DNA from: Microaerobacter geothermalis
Lineage (GTDB): Bacteria > Bacillota > Bacilli > DSM-22679
Direction: 5' to 3'
DNA length: 64,000 nucleotides
NCBI RefSeq assembly: GCF_021608135.1
Contig: NZ_JAKIHL010000010.1
Coordinates: forward strand, 1-64,000
Shown here: in pieces, positions 1-8,281 of the stretch
Position numbering within the stretch: the first letter of the stretch is position 1
How the letters are laid out: each line of letters starts with the position of its first letter
Notes under the pieces: generated by a model
What the model saw: the letters and a program-made list of their open reading frames with translations, nothing else
What the model was told of the DNA's origin: nothing
Databases searched by the model: none
Program-made: the position numbers and the translations under genes

Positions 1-166
1 CTGTTACAACAGATAGGTCATCCTTCATCCCTTAATGGCCCTAATAGCTTGTATCGTGAATGAAATCAAGGGCGAGCGACAGCGAGGGCTTTGCCTTTAC
101 CCTTGATGAAATGAGCGATACAAGCTAGCATCCCTCAAGGGATGAAGAACATCTAAAAAAGTGACA
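1..166. repeat. long imperfect palindrome at left edge
   Basis: Almost the whole stretch folds back on itself. The arms CTTCATCCCTT (23-33) and AAGGGATGAAG (137-147) are exact inverse repeats. AGCTTGTATCG is matched by CGATACAAGCT further in, and ATCAAGGG by CCCTTGAT. CTGTTAC at position 1 roughly pairs with GTGACAG near 165, so the element may begin outside the window. No coding frame explains it. It may be a REP/MITE-like mobile palindrome or a large transcribed hairpin. Confidence 0.6.
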
Positions 167-328
167 GAATCACTGACGTTTTAATATGACATTTTCACTG
201 ACGCTTGACAACAAATTTGGACAAAACAAACCTGATTGCAGGAAGGACTTTCTTTCGTGATGCAGAATAATTGATATTAAAAATCTTCGTCCGCCTATTA
301 AGAATAGGAAAAATCAGGAGATGGTTGA

Positions 329-1534
329 ATGGCGTTTGCTACAAAAAGGATCTATGAAGAGGACCCATACCAAAGTCATTTTACAGCCAATGTTCTCTCA
401 CAGACAAGGAGGGAAGATGGACATACGGAATTAATTCTGGACAAAACAGCTTTTTATCCTACCGGAGGAGGACAGCCCAATGACACAGGAATGATTGATG
501 GCTTTGAAGTTATTGATGTGTACAAGGATGGAAAATCTATTGTTCATTTGTTGAAGGGAAACTTAGAACATAAAGGGACTGTAGAAGGTCACGTCAATTT
601 CTCCCGTCGGATGGATCATATGCAGCAGCACTGCGGGCAGCATATTTTATCCGCAGCGTTTCAGGAACTTTTGTCCCTTGAAACGATTGGTTTTCACCTT
701 GGCAAGGAGTGGGTAACCGTTGATTTAAAGGCATCGCAGATTAATGTCGATGATGTGCGAAAGGTTGAATTAAGAGCCAACGAAATTGTGATGGAAAACC
801 GGCATATCGAGACGAGATTAATGCCTGTTACAGAAGTGGATGAACAGATACGGGCGAAGCTGCCGAGCATGGATGGCATCGTTCGTTTGGTTGAAATTGA
901 TCAGTTTGATTTATCGGCATGTTCCGGAACCCATCCCTATCGAACCGGCGAGGTGGGCTTGATTAAAATCATAGGATGGGAGCCTTATAAAGGGAATGTT
1001 CGCCTAACCTTTGTTTGTGGATTGAGGGCTATGCGTATCGCCCGGCAGTTTCAGGATTTGTTATTTGAAGCAGCGAAATTACTGAGGACCAACCCCTATG
1101 ACGTTGTTCCATCCCTTGTTCGTATGAAGGGGGAATATGAGCAATATGTGAGGGAAAACAGGCATCTAAAAGAGTCCCTCATACGTCAAGAGGCAAAACA
1201 ATGGATCAAACAGGGTGAAAAAATAAGTTCCGTTACTCTTCATCTTCATCAATGGATAAATAAGCCATTTCAGGATATGAAAGAATTGGCCAAAACCATC
1301 ATTGAAGAACCCGGCCATGTGGTAATTTTTGCTTCGGAAGGGCAATTGAACCGTTTGATAGCTGCGTGCAGTGAAAATATATCCTTATCCATGAGAGAGT
1401 TAGTCGATCATCTGTTAGAAATGACACAGGGAAGGGGCGGTGGAAGCAGGATATTCGCTCAACTTGGATTTACGGCAGCCTCGGTTCAGGACGTTTTAAA
1501 ATTTGCGAAAAAATGGATAATGGAAAATCTTTAG
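329..1534 (+). CDS. AlaX-type alanyl-tRNA editing protein with DHHA1 domain
   Basis: This 401-residue protein resembles the editing half of alanyl-tRNA synthetase without the aminoacylation domain. The PTGGGQP motif lies near residue 44. The zinc-binding signature is visible as HCGQH (101-105) and CSGTH (198-202), typical of trans-editing enzymes that hydrolyse Ser-tRNA(Ala) or Gly-tRNA(Ala). The C-terminus carries a glycine-rich GRGGGS segment of the DHHA1 type, which makes it the long (AlaX-L) form. CAGGAG at 315-320 supports the ATG at 329. It appears monocistronic. The substrate is inferred from family knowledge. Confidence 0.85.
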   Translation: MAFATKRIYEEDPYQSHFTANVLSQTRREDGHTELILDKTAFYPTGGGQPNDTGMIDGFEVIDVYKDGKSIVHLLKGNLEHKGTVEGHVNFSRRMDHMQQHCGQHILSAAFQELLSLETIGFHLGKEWVTVDLKASQINVDDVRKVELRANEIVMENRHIETRLMPVTEVDEQIRAKLPSMDGIVRLVEIDQFDLSACSGTHPYRTGEVGLIKIIGWEPYKGNVRLTFVCGLRAMRIARQFQDLLFEAAKLLRTNPYDVVPSLVRMKGEYEQYVRENRHLKESLIRQEAKQWIKQGEKISSVTLHLHQWINKPFQDMKELAKTIIEEPGHVVIFASEGQLNRLIAACSENISLSMRELVDHLLEMTQGRGGGSRIFAQLGFTAASVQDVLKFAKKWIMENL

Positions 1535-1659
1535 GCGGGCTATATTGTGTCATGCATGGTGGTTAGGGAAAACATTATTGGACTTAGATGTTTATCAGGA
1601 AATCATGCATAAGTGAAATAGAGTTAGGAAATATTACAGACGAAAAGGAGGGAAATGAC

Positions 1660-2115
1660 GTGAAAACACTTCGAGAGATCATGACTACAAATGTGGAAAC
1701 CGTTACTTTAAAGGATAATGTGTATGAAGTAGCGGTAAAAATGAGAGATCATAACGTCGGAATTATTCCGGTGGTAGATGAAGCTAATCATGTGATTGGA
1801 TTAATTACTGACAGGGATATTGTCATCCGTGGATTGGCTGAAAAAAGAGAAGGTTCTGCATCTGTGGAACAGGTGATGAGCAACAGCTTGGTAGTCGGAA
1901 GACCTGATATGACTGTCAAGGAAGCTTCCCAACTAATGGCAGACAACCAGATTCGTCGTTTGCCCGTAACTGAAAATGGGAAATTGGTTGGTATTGTTGC
2001 CATGGCAGACATAGCCAGGGAAGAAGAGTTTATCTCGCAATCCGGACAAGTCATCAGTGAAATATCGGAAACAACTGGGGAGCATCGTTCCGAACAACCC
2101 CGAAACATTCAATAA
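1660..2115 (+). CDS. tandem CBS-domain protein
   Basis: The protein has 151 residues and consists almost only of two CBS domains (about residues 7-60 and 72-125), with the usual GLITDRDIV and GIVAMADIA strands. Such stand-alone Bateman modules bind adenine nucleotides and act as regulatory sensors; the partner is unknown. The GTG at 1660 is preferred over an in-frame ATG at 1588 because AAAGGAGG (1644-1651) lies at correct spacing and homologous proteins start at this point. It is similar to the B. subtilis YhcV/YlbB group, but I cannot assign a specific orthologue. Confidence 0.85.
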   Translation: MKTLREIMTTNVETVTLKDNVYEVAVKMRDHNVGIIPVVDEANHVIGLITDRDIVIRGLAEKREGSASVEQVMSNSLVVGRPDMTVKEASQLMADNQIRRLPVTENGKLVGIVAMADIAREEEFISQSGQVISEISETTGEHRSEQPRNIQ

Positions 2116-2128
2116 ATTACATTTTCAA

Positions 2129-2256
2129 GGCTAAAGAACGGAACCCTCAAAAACATCTGGGCATTTCAATGATGGAGTCAGTTTGATTACTAATTCCCGT
2201 TCTTTAGCCTCACTGATTCGTACGAAATCGAAGGTTGTCTTAAGTGAATTCCTTAG
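2129..2256 (+). repeat. dispersed intergenic repeat, copy A
   Basis: Hairpin module with arms GGCTAAAGAACGG (2129-2141) and CCGTTCTTTAGCC (2197-2209), followed by the conserved tail ending AGTGAATTCCTTAG. It lies between convergent genes. It is the same family as copies at 7.3, 16.8, 21.1 and 23.7 kb. Confidence 0.8.
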
Positions 2257-2287
2257 TACCGCTATATATAATTCTTCAATATTGGAA

Positions 2288-2716
2288 TTATTTTCTCGGG
2301 TTGAAATACATGACCCGACCGTTAAATAAGTGAAGCTCAGCCTTATAATATCTAGCCATGTATTTGCAAAATTCGTTAGCTTTTCCTTTATCCCCGGCGG
2401 TTGAACCTTCTGGAAGAACAATCTGTATGTAATGTTGTACCTCTCCATCGGCTTCCACCTGCTCTGAGCCTACACCTATAATGATATATTTATATAGCTT
2501 GGGATCTTTTCCTTTCAGATAGAACCATTTTCCCCGTCCTTCCGGTTTTTCCTCTAGGGTATAGGGGAAAGCCGTATCTCCATAGTGCCAAGATAACTGA
2601 TCTCCGGTTTTGGAGGTTCTTTCAATATATTGATTTAACATGTCTTTCACGTCATCTACCGTTGCCTTTTGTTGAGAAGAACCTTCAACAAACTTAATAT
2701 AGGCACTTTTTCCCAT
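2288..2716 (-). CDS. small conserved protein, possibly DUF1885 family
   Basis: A 142-residue soluble protein beginning MGKSAYIKF. No signal peptide, membrane segment or catalytic motif is visible. The overall pattern (an acidic N-terminal half, then KGKDPKLYKYIIIG and a C-terminal helix rich in aromatics) recalls the DUF1885 family of Bacillales proteins of unknown function, but this is from memory of the family only. The ATG at 2716 is chosen over an upstream in-frame GTG because AGGAG sits 9 bases before it. It is convergent with the CBS gene, with repeat copy A in between. Confidence 0.6.
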   Translation of the reverse strand: MGKSAYIKFVEGSSQQKATVDDVKDMLNQYIERTSKTGDQLSWHYGDTAFPYTLEEKPEGRGKWFYLKGKDPKLYKYIIIGVGSEQVEADGEVQHYIQIVLPEGSTAGDKGKANEFCKYMARYYKAELHLFNGRVMYFNPRK

Positions 2717-2884
2717 TCCCACTCACTCCTATACATTTCCATTTCACATTCAATATTATCATTGGGGTTGTATTTTGGCAACTGAGCCCACAAAAAGACA
2801 GAATTTTTTGTAACGTTAGTGACACAGAGAGAAACTTAATATATAATCACCTTTAAAAGTAAAAAGTATAAAGGAGAATGTTTG

Positions 2885-3424
2885 ATGGATAAAAAAGGGG
2901 AGACTCAAAGAATTCATGAAATTTTAAATTATTTTCGTGCTGTTGATGTGGTGATAAAGGAGGACTGGGATAAGGAAGCAAAGAAACTGAGCTTAGACTC
3001 ATCCATTCAATTGAATATTCTTTGGATCGTTTATTGCTTTGAAGGCGTGCGCATTACCCAAATTGCAGAGTGGACATTCTGGCATCCTTCTTCTATTGTT
3101 ATTCATGTAAAAAAATTAATGGAAAAAGGATTAGTTGAAATAGATAAAAGGGATACAGATGGAAGGGTGGTCAATGTATTTTTGACTGGAAAAGGGAAAG
3201 AAATCATCTTTGCCAGTCGAGATAGTGCACCATCAGCATTTCGTGTGGTAAAGGCAATGGAAGAATTGGAAAAGAGATATAGTCCAGGAGTACGTCAATT
3301 ATTTTTTGAATGTTTAAGATTTTTAGCCGAAGAACTTCATGGTGTGGAAAGGGTGGATTGGGTAAACCAAAGCCGAGAAACCATCGATGCCCTTGATGAA
3401 ATGAAAAATTATTGTAAAAATTGA
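2885..3424 (+). CDS. MarR-family regulator resembling Hpr/ScoC
   Basis: A 179-residue winged-helix protein. The stretch LNILWIVYCFEG followed by ITQIAEW and a KKLMEKGLVE wing matches the MarR fold. The spacing and the KRDTDGR loop recall B. subtilis Hpr (ScoC), a transition-state repressor of proteases and sporulation genes. The C-terminal helical part is shorter than in ScoC. The ATG at 2885 follows AAAGGAG; a TTG one codon earlier is possible. Targets cannot be read from the sequence. Confidence 0.75.
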   Translation: MDKKGETQRIHEILNYFRAVDVVIKEDWDKEAKKLSLDSSIQLNILWIVYCFEGVRITQIAEWTFWHPSSIVIHVKKLMEKGLVEIDKRDTDGRVVNVFLTGKGKEIIFASRDSAPSAFRVVKAMEELEKRYSPGVRQLFFECLRFLAEELHGVERVDWVNQSRETIDALDEMKNYCKN

Positions 3425-3462
3425 AAGATATTTCTGAACCAACACAATAATCGTTTATTTAT

Positions 3463-3512
3463 CGAAAAGCTTCAGTTTTTTCTGCTCATTGAGGCTTTTA
3501 TTTTTTGAGGTT
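3463..3512 (+). terminator. probable terminator after MarR-like gene
   Basis: AAAAGCTTCAG is followed by a loop and TGAGGCTTTT, then a T-rich run (ATTTTTTG). The stem is imperfect. Confidence 0.45.
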
Positions 3513-3649
3513 TGGTTTTTCCTCATATGGGGAAAATATCATTAGGCGCACATCATATATGGTAGTATTAAAAAAATTCTTATCGCAAAAATTGATTTGT
3601 TATGGTATAATAATGCTTGCTATCTAATTTTTATAAACGGAGGGATTGT

Positions 3650-3964
3650 ATGGAGAAAGAATTAACTTATCAAGGATTTGAACATCTTTATGACGAGTCG
3701 GAGACCACTCAAGTGCGATTTATTGGATTTTTATCGGATCATGTTAGGTATGACTTCGGTATTGTCTACAGCAATCAGTTTTTTGGGAAACCATTGGTGA
3801 TTTGCATGCAGACAGGGAGGGCAGTTCTCCTTTGCTCAGAAGAAGCGAGGGATCCTGCACACATTCAACGAATTTTCCGTATCGAAGATTTTAGCGAGGC
3901 TGATAAACTGGCGTCTTTCTTTGAAAAAAACTTACCTGTTATGCCACTAGAAGCCCAATATTAG
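3650..3964 (+). CDS. conserved small protein, DUF3055-like
   Basis: A 104-residue soluble protein starting MEKELTYQG. The segment VRYDFGIVYSNQFFGKPLV followed by CMQTGRAVLL matches my memory of the DUF3055 (SAV0927-type) family restricted to Bacillota; the function is unknown. The ATG at 3650 is preferred to a start at 3617 because CGGAGGG (3639-3645) is placed correctly for it. A strong terminator follows. Confidence 0.7.
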   Translation: MEKELTYQGFEHLYDESETTQVRFIGFLSDHVRYDFGIVYSNQFFGKPLVICMQTGRAVLLCSEEARDPAHIQRIFRIEDFSEADKLASFFEKNLPVMPLEAQY

Positions 3965-4008
3965 GAGGGTTTATCACGTTGTTCGGTGAAACAATTGAAG
4001 ATGAAAGC

Positions 4009-4056
4009 TAGCAAACGGCAACACCATCAAGGGATGTTGCCGTTTGCTATTTTTTA
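4009..4056 (+). terminator. Rho-independent terminator
   Basis: TAGCAAACGGCAACA (4009-4023) pairs with TGTTGCCGTTTGCTA (4035-4049), followed by a T run. It ends the DUF3055-like transcript and separates it from the SR1 promoter. Confidence 0.9.
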
Positions 4057-4072
4057 TCTAATTTTTTGCCTA

Positions 4073-4101
4073 TTGACACAAATAGTGTAACATATTACTA
4101 T
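4073..4101 (+). promoter_or_regulatory. sigma-A promoter of SR1-like RNA
   Basis: TTGACA (4073-4078) and TACTAT (4096-4101) are separated by exactly 17 bases. A partly palindromic GTAACATATTAC overlaps the -10 and could be a repressor site. Confidence 0.75.
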
Positions 4102-4169
4102 AAAAATGACATAATAATAATAAATAATAGATGTTGAAATCACTACTATAATGGTGGAGGGTGGAAATA

Positions 4170-4301
4170 GTGGGTACTATTGTTTGTCAACAGTGTGATT
4201 GTATTATTGAGCATTTTGAGTCCCATAAAGCCGACACGTTATACGGAGTTTGTGAAAATTGCTGCAGCCATGAACAAAAAAGGGTTTTAGTTGAGGGATA
4301 A
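4170..4301 (+). CDS. sr1P: SR1P-family small protein
   Basis: A 43-residue protein beginning GTIVCQQCDC, with the motif IEHFESHKADTLYG in the middle and a second cysteine group (CENCC) after it. This is the pattern of SR1P, the peptide encoded by SR1 in B. subtilis, which binds glyceraldehyde-3-phosphate dehydrogenase GapA and promotes its interaction with RNase J1. The cysteine pairs suggest a small zinc-binding fold. A good GGAGGGTGG Shine-Dalgarno precedes the GTG start. Confidence 0.85.
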   Translation: MGTIVCQQCDCIIEHFESHKADTLYGVCENCCSHEQKRVLVEG

Positions 4302-4339
4302 AGTTAAGATAGAGAGCATAGTGTGGAATAAGTTAAATA

Positions 4340-4380
4340 AAGCCATTGGTATCGATCAACTAATTACCAATGGCTTCTTT
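4340..4380. terminator. bidirectional terminator between SR1 and speA
   Basis: AAGCCATTGGTA (4340-4351) pairs perfectly with TACCAATGGCTT (4365-4376), with T-rich flanks in both directions. Confidence 0.85.
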
Positions 4381-4387
4381 ACATAAT

Positions 4388-5863
4388 CTATTTTATTGCC
4401 TTAAACTCCTTGATTACCTTTACCGTTTGAAAGGTTTCGTCCTCGGGCCCTTGAACGGGAAGTCCTGCATCAATATTCTCACGGATATAGTCGATGTTTT
4501 CATCAGACAAGATTTCACCGGGCATGACGATGGGGATGCCTGGTGGATAAACCATAATAAATTCCGCCATAATCCGTCCGCTGGCATCATCAAGGGAAAC
4601 CACTTCTGTTTCTGCATAGAAGGCATCCCTAGGCGAAATCGCTAATACGGGAATTTTGGGCAGATGGACTTTGGCAAGATTTATTGCATCTCTTTTCAAG
4701 AAGAATTCTGTAGAGAGCTCCTTTAAAGCATGTATTAGAATTGAGATGCTTTCTTCGCTGTCCCCGGGGGTAACGATGCAAAGAATATTATATAAATCGC
4801 TCAGTTCAACTTCAATGTTATAATGATGTCTCAGCCATTTCTCCACGTCATACCCCGTAACGCCCAGGTCTTTAACATGAATCGTTAACTTAGTAGGATC
4901 ATAGTCGTAGATGGCTTCCCTGCCGACGATTTCTTCGCCAAAACAATAAAGTCCCGGTATTTCGTTAATTCTTTTTCTCGCTTCTTTGGCAAGTTTGATG
5001 GTTTTGGATATCATCTCTTTTCCATAAATAGCCAATTGTTTTCTGGCTGTATCCAATGAGGCCAGCAGAAGGTAGGAAGTAGAAGTGGTGGTCAGCATGC
5101 TGATGACGGATTGAACGTGTTTTGCGGAAACCAATCCTTCCTTTACATTTAAGACAGAGCTTTGGGTCATGGATCCTCCCAATTTGTGAACACTGGTTGC
5201 GGCCATGTCTGCACCGGCCTGCATGGCTGACAAGGGAAGTTCATCATGAAAATGGATATGGACACCATGGGCTTCATCAACAAGGACAGGGATTTCATAT
5301 TGGTGTGCCAGTTCAACGATTTCTTTTAAATTAGCGGCCACTCCAAAATACGTCGGGTTGATGACGACCAAAGCTTTTGCTTCAGGATGCTGTTCTAGCG
5401 CTTTTCTTACGGCATCCGTGGTAATTCCGTGCATGATTCCCAAATGGGGATCCATGACCGGATGGATAAAAATAGGCGTGGCGCCGGAAAAAATAATGGC
5501 TGAAAGAATTGATTTATGAACATTTCTTGGAATGATAATTTTATCTCCCGGTGAACATACGGACAAAATCATGGTCATAATTGCTCCGCTGGTTCCTTGG
5601 ACCGAGAAGAAGGTGTAATCTGCTCCAAATGCTTCAGCGGCCAGCTCTTGGGCTTCACGAATCATACCATGCGGATGGTGAAGATCATCTAACGGGGAGA
5701 TGTTGATTAAATCAATGGAAAGGGCATTATCGCCGATAAATTGGCGAAATTCCGGATTCATCCCTACCCCTTTTTTGTGACCGGGAATATGAAATTGGAT
5801 TGGGTTTCTTTTTGCGTGTTCAATCAGACCGGTAAACAGAGGGGTTTTTTCTTGTCGGTTCAC
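4388..5863 (-). CDS. speA: arginine decarboxylase, Orn/Lys/Arg decarboxylase family
   Basis: At 491 residues this matches the length of the short-form Bacillus SpeA, which makes agmatine from arginine for polyamine synthesis. Conserved blocks are QFHIPGHKKG near the N-terminus, FFSVQGTSGA, the aspartate-rich LVDEAHGVH and the pyridoxal-phosphate lysine in SVHKLGGS. The C-terminal domain contains the PGIPIVMPGE block. The enzyme is cytosolic. The GTG start is preceded by GGAGGAG. Its neighbour SR1 also controls arginine catabolism through ahrC in B. subtilis, so the pairing is meaningful. Confidence 0.93.
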   Translation of the reverse strand: MNRQEKTPLFTGLIEHAKRNPIQFHIPGHKKGVGMNPEFRQFIGDNALSIDLINISPLDDLHHPHGMIREAQELAAEAFGADYTFFSVQGTSGAIMTMILSVCSPGDKIIIPRNVHKSILSAIIFSGATPIFIHPVMDPHLGIMHGITTDAVRKALEQHPEAKALVVINPTYFGVAANLKEIVELAHQYEIPVLVDEAHGVHIHFHDELPLSAMQAGADMAATSVHKLGGSMTQSSVLNVKEGLVSAKHVQSVISMLTTTSTSYLLLASLDTARKQLAIYGKEMISKTIKLAKEARKRINEIPGLYCFGEEIVGREAIYDYDPTKLTIHVKDLGVTGYDVEKWLRHHYNIEVELSDLYNILCIVTPGDSEESISILIHALKELSTEFFLKRDAINLAKVHLPKIPVLAISPRDAFYAETEVVSLDDASGRIMAEFIMVYPPGIPIVMPGEILSDENIDYIRENIDAGLPVQGPEDETFQTVKVIKEFKAIK

Positions 5864-5949
5864 AGAACATCTCCTCCATGAAAAATCAATTAAAATAAAA
5901 CAAAATGAAGTATAGCAGATTGAATCTCTAGGAACAAGGGGAATTTTTA

Positions 5950-6022
5950 TCTATAGATGTGGAGCTAAAGATTTGTACGTCCGCTAATCGAGTTCGTACA
6001 AGAAGTGATTCCGTCTATATAT
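5950..6022 (+). repeat. dispersed repeat, minimal copy I
   Basis: It begins CTATAGATGTGGAGCTAAAG (left end) and runs through the conserved CGTCCGCTAATCGAGTTCG block. It closes with CCGTCTATATA, which resembles the right end. The hairpin and tail modules are missing, so it looks like an internally deleted copy. The whole 5864-6172 gap holds little else. Confidence 0.65.
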
Positions 6023-6172
6023 AAAATTATTTTACCTCTTGTTCGGTTCGAGGAAGGAATCTGTAGGAATTTTGGAGAATTCATTTTCTGTATATTATTG
6101 GTTACGGGCAAGGGAAATATGATGGGGAGAAACTAGTTGACGAGATTAAAAACGGATAGGAGTGGTTTGAAA

Positions 6173-7132
6173 ATGAAAACTAGGGTGACTCAGTTATTAG
6201 GAATTCGTTTTCCGGTGATTCAGGGCGGTCTGGCTTATTTGGCATATTCTGATCTTGCCGCGGCGGTTTCCAATGCAGGAGGGTTGGGACAGATCACTGC
6301 AATGACTTTGCCTTCGCCGGAGCATCTAAGGGAAGAGATTAGGAGAGTAAAAGTTTTGACGGACAAACCATTTGGTGTTAATTTTGCCATCGGTCAACAT
6401 GGCCGTCCCTATGAGGAGATGTTAGAGGTTGCCCTGGAAGAGAAAGTGCAGGTTATTTCTATTACAGGTGGGAATCCGAAACCTTTGATTGACCGGATGA
6501 AGAATCATCCGGTGAAGAAGCTTGTCCTTGTAGCCGCTGTTCGTCAAGCCCAGAAGGCGGAAGAATTGGGAGCCGATGCAGTGATGGTTGTTGGTCATGA
6601 AGGCGGAGGTCATTTAGGGCGGGATGATACAGGAACCATCGTTCTTACGAGAAAGGTGGTTCGTTCTGTATCCATTCCCGTAATTGCCAGCGGAGGAATT
6701 GCTGATGGCTATGGGTTAATGGCTGCATTAGCCCTTGGTGCAGAGGGAGTGGAAATGGGTACGCGGTTTATTGCTACAAAGGAATGTGTACATGCCCATG
6801 AAAAGTACAAGAGAGCGATTGTCGAGGGAAGTGAATCAGATACGGTGGTCATTAAACGAAGTTTAGGTGCCCCGGGAAGGGCCCTGGCAACATCTTTGAC
6901 TACAAGGATTCTCGATCTGGAAAAACAAGGAGTTGGGTATGAAGGATTAAAGGAATTGATCAGCGGGGAGACCAATCGAAAATATATTTACCTAGGTGAT
7001 GAAGAAGCCGGATTTGGATGGGCTGGACAGGCAATTGGTTTAATTGATGATATTCCAACGGTACAGGAACTTTTTGAAAGAATAGAAAAGGAAACCAAAG
7101 AAGTATTGGAGAAGTGGCTGAAAAATCTTTAA
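6173..7132 (+). CDS. nitronate monooxygenase family FMN protein
   Basis: A 319-residue TIM-barrel protein of the NMO/FabK superfamily. It shows the PVIQGGL start, SNAGGLGQI, and the FMN-phosphate loop VIASGGIADG. The GHEGGGHLGR segment contains the histidine typical of nitronate monooxygenases, which oxidise propionate-3-nitronate and alkyl nitronates with O2. FabK-type enoyl-ACP reductase is the alternative, less likely because no fatty-acid genes are nearby. The ATG at 6173 with TAGGAG upstream is preferred to 6137. Confidence 0.8.
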   Translation: MKTRVTQLLGIRFPVIQGGLAYLAYSDLAAAVSNAGGLGQITAMTLPSPEHLREEIRRVKVLTDKPFGVNFAIGQHGRPYEEMLEVALEEKVQVISITGGNPKPLIDRMKNHPVKKLVLVAAVRQAQKAEELGADAVMVVGHEGGGHLGRDDTGTIVLTRKVVRSVSIPVIASGGIADGYGLMAALALGAEGVEMGTRFIATKECVHAHEKYKRAIVEGSESDTVVIKRSLGAPGRALATSLTTRILDLEKQGVGYEGLKELISGETNRKYIYLGDEEAGFGWAGQAIGLIDDIPTVQELFERIEKETKEVLEKWLKNL

Positions 7133-7205
7133 ATTTGAATCTGACGTCAATAGAGACACAAAAACATAAAGATGATTTTGAAATGATCCATAATCCTGAG
7201 ACATG

Positions 7206-7247
7206 AAAAAAGGTTCCTAGCTCTGAAGGGAGAAGGAACCTTTTTTT
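7206..7247 (+). terminator. Rho-independent terminator
   Basis: AAGGTTCCT (7210-7218) pairs with AAGGAACC (7233-7240), followed by seven T residues. It ends the nitronate monooxygenase-like transcript. Confidence 0.85.
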
Positions 7248-7252
7248 ATGCG

Positions 7253-7458
7253 CTATAGATGTGAAATTAAAGAGCCTTCAAAAACATCTGGGTATTTCAA
7301 TGTTGGGGTCAGCTTGAGGGCTAATTTCCATTCTTTAGCCTCTTCGCTGGGAACGAACCCGAAGGCTAACCTAAGTGAATTCTTTGATATGAAAATACCT
7401 TTTCATATCAATTTGTGACCCTTCGGGTCATGTAAGTTTAGTTTCGTCTATATAGATG
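7253..7458 (+). repeat. dispersed repeat, copy B
   Basis: Nearly complete copy between convergent genes. It starts CTATAGATGTG and then has the CTCAAAAACATCTGG-type hairpin module. Next come two compact hairpins, GATATGAAAA/TTTTCATATC and TGACCC/GGGTCA. It ends GTTTAGTTTCGTCTATATAG. It lacks the CGTCCGC block. Confidence 0.85.
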
Positions 7459-7478
7459 TTATTTTAGAAAAAATTTAT

Positions 7479-8111
7479 TCAGGATGAGGATTGAGCCAAC
7501 AGATAAAGGGGAAATAATGTTTTAAAGGTATCCGCAACCTTTTTTAGCAGCAGGTCACCATCATACACTATTGGGTTGTTCCTATTCAAAGTGATGCCGC
7601 AAAGGATTTCAGATTTTTTTACTTCCCTTAACCGCTCCAGCATTTGTTGAAGGTCATTAATAGATAGATCGCTGTGTTTATGCACATCAGGAACGGTGTG
7701 GTCGGTGGACCAAACAAATTCCTCTGGAATCTGCTTCATGAGATCATGTAATTTGTTTAAGGCTTTATCAGCGAAAACGTATTTGTTGGGGGATTCATAT
7801 ATGATGGCAAACCAGATAAACAAATGAGTTGACCAAAGTCCCACTTGAAAATGGGGCAGCATCTTGTATCCTCTTTTGTTGGTTGCCCATGCTACCCATG
7901 TATCATTTGGAGGATTTACGGTTCTTCTTGCATGTTTGGCTACATGGAAATAAAACGGCTCTCCTCCAATGGTGGTAAGTACAGGTTCAATCTCTTGGCC
8001 TATTTCCATTAGTTTAGGCCTAACATTTTCCTTGATAGCATCCATCCTTGGATCCAGTCCTTGGATGGTGAAAGTGTCAAAATCACTTGACTTAAATCCT
8101 TGAAAGGTCAA
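7479..8111 (-). CDS. yktB: YktB-family (UPF0637/DUF1054) protein
   Basis: A 210-residue protein matching the B. subtilis YktB family in length and sequence pattern (FQGFKSSDFDTFTI at the start, RRTVNPPNDTWVAW in the middle). The biochemical role is unknown; the structure of a family member is known but has not yielded a function. The TTG at 8111 is chosen because AAGGAG lies 8 bases upstream; the GTG at 8120 overlaps that site. yktB is also near speA in B. subtilis, so synteny supports the call. Confidence 0.85.
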   Translation of the reverse strand: MTFQGFKSSDFDTFTIQGLDPRMDAIKENVRPKLMEIGQEIEPVLTTIGGEPFYFHVAKHARRTVNPPNDTWVAWATNKRGYKMLPHFQVGLWSTHLFIWFAIIYESPNKYVFADKALNKLHDLMKQIPEEFVWSTDHTVPDVHKHSDLSINDLQQMLERLREVKKSEILCGITLNRNNPIVYDGDLLLKKVADTFKTLFPLYLLAQSSS

Positions 8112-8281
8112 CGGTATCACTCCTTATACCTTGGGCTTAGAAAATCCAATATTTTAGGTATTGCTTTTTTGTACTATGAATAATAATATAAAACAACAAA
8201 TAATTATAACAGTCTGAATTTTATAACTTTCTGTGGACGAGTACCTGTTTTTTTAAAATACAAGAAAGGAGAGTGGATTCC

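Larger units (their letters stand above)
4108..4380 (+). ncRNA. sr1: SR1-like dual-function small RNA
   Basis: A short transcription unit bounded by the promoter at 4073-4101 and the terminator at 4340-4380 contains only the SR1P reading frame. In B. subtilis SR1 lies between pdhD and speA, encodes SR1P and base-pairs with ahrC mRNA. Here the unit also lies directly beside speA, in convergent orientation. The RNA (about 270 nt by prediction) would be somewhat longer than the B. subtilis one. The start is inferred from promoter spacing. Confidence 0.75.

Noticed and set aside
4370-4645. Open frame of 91 codons on the plus strand inside speA
   Set aside because: It lies entirely antisense to speA, has no ribosome-binding site and no recognisable protein pattern.
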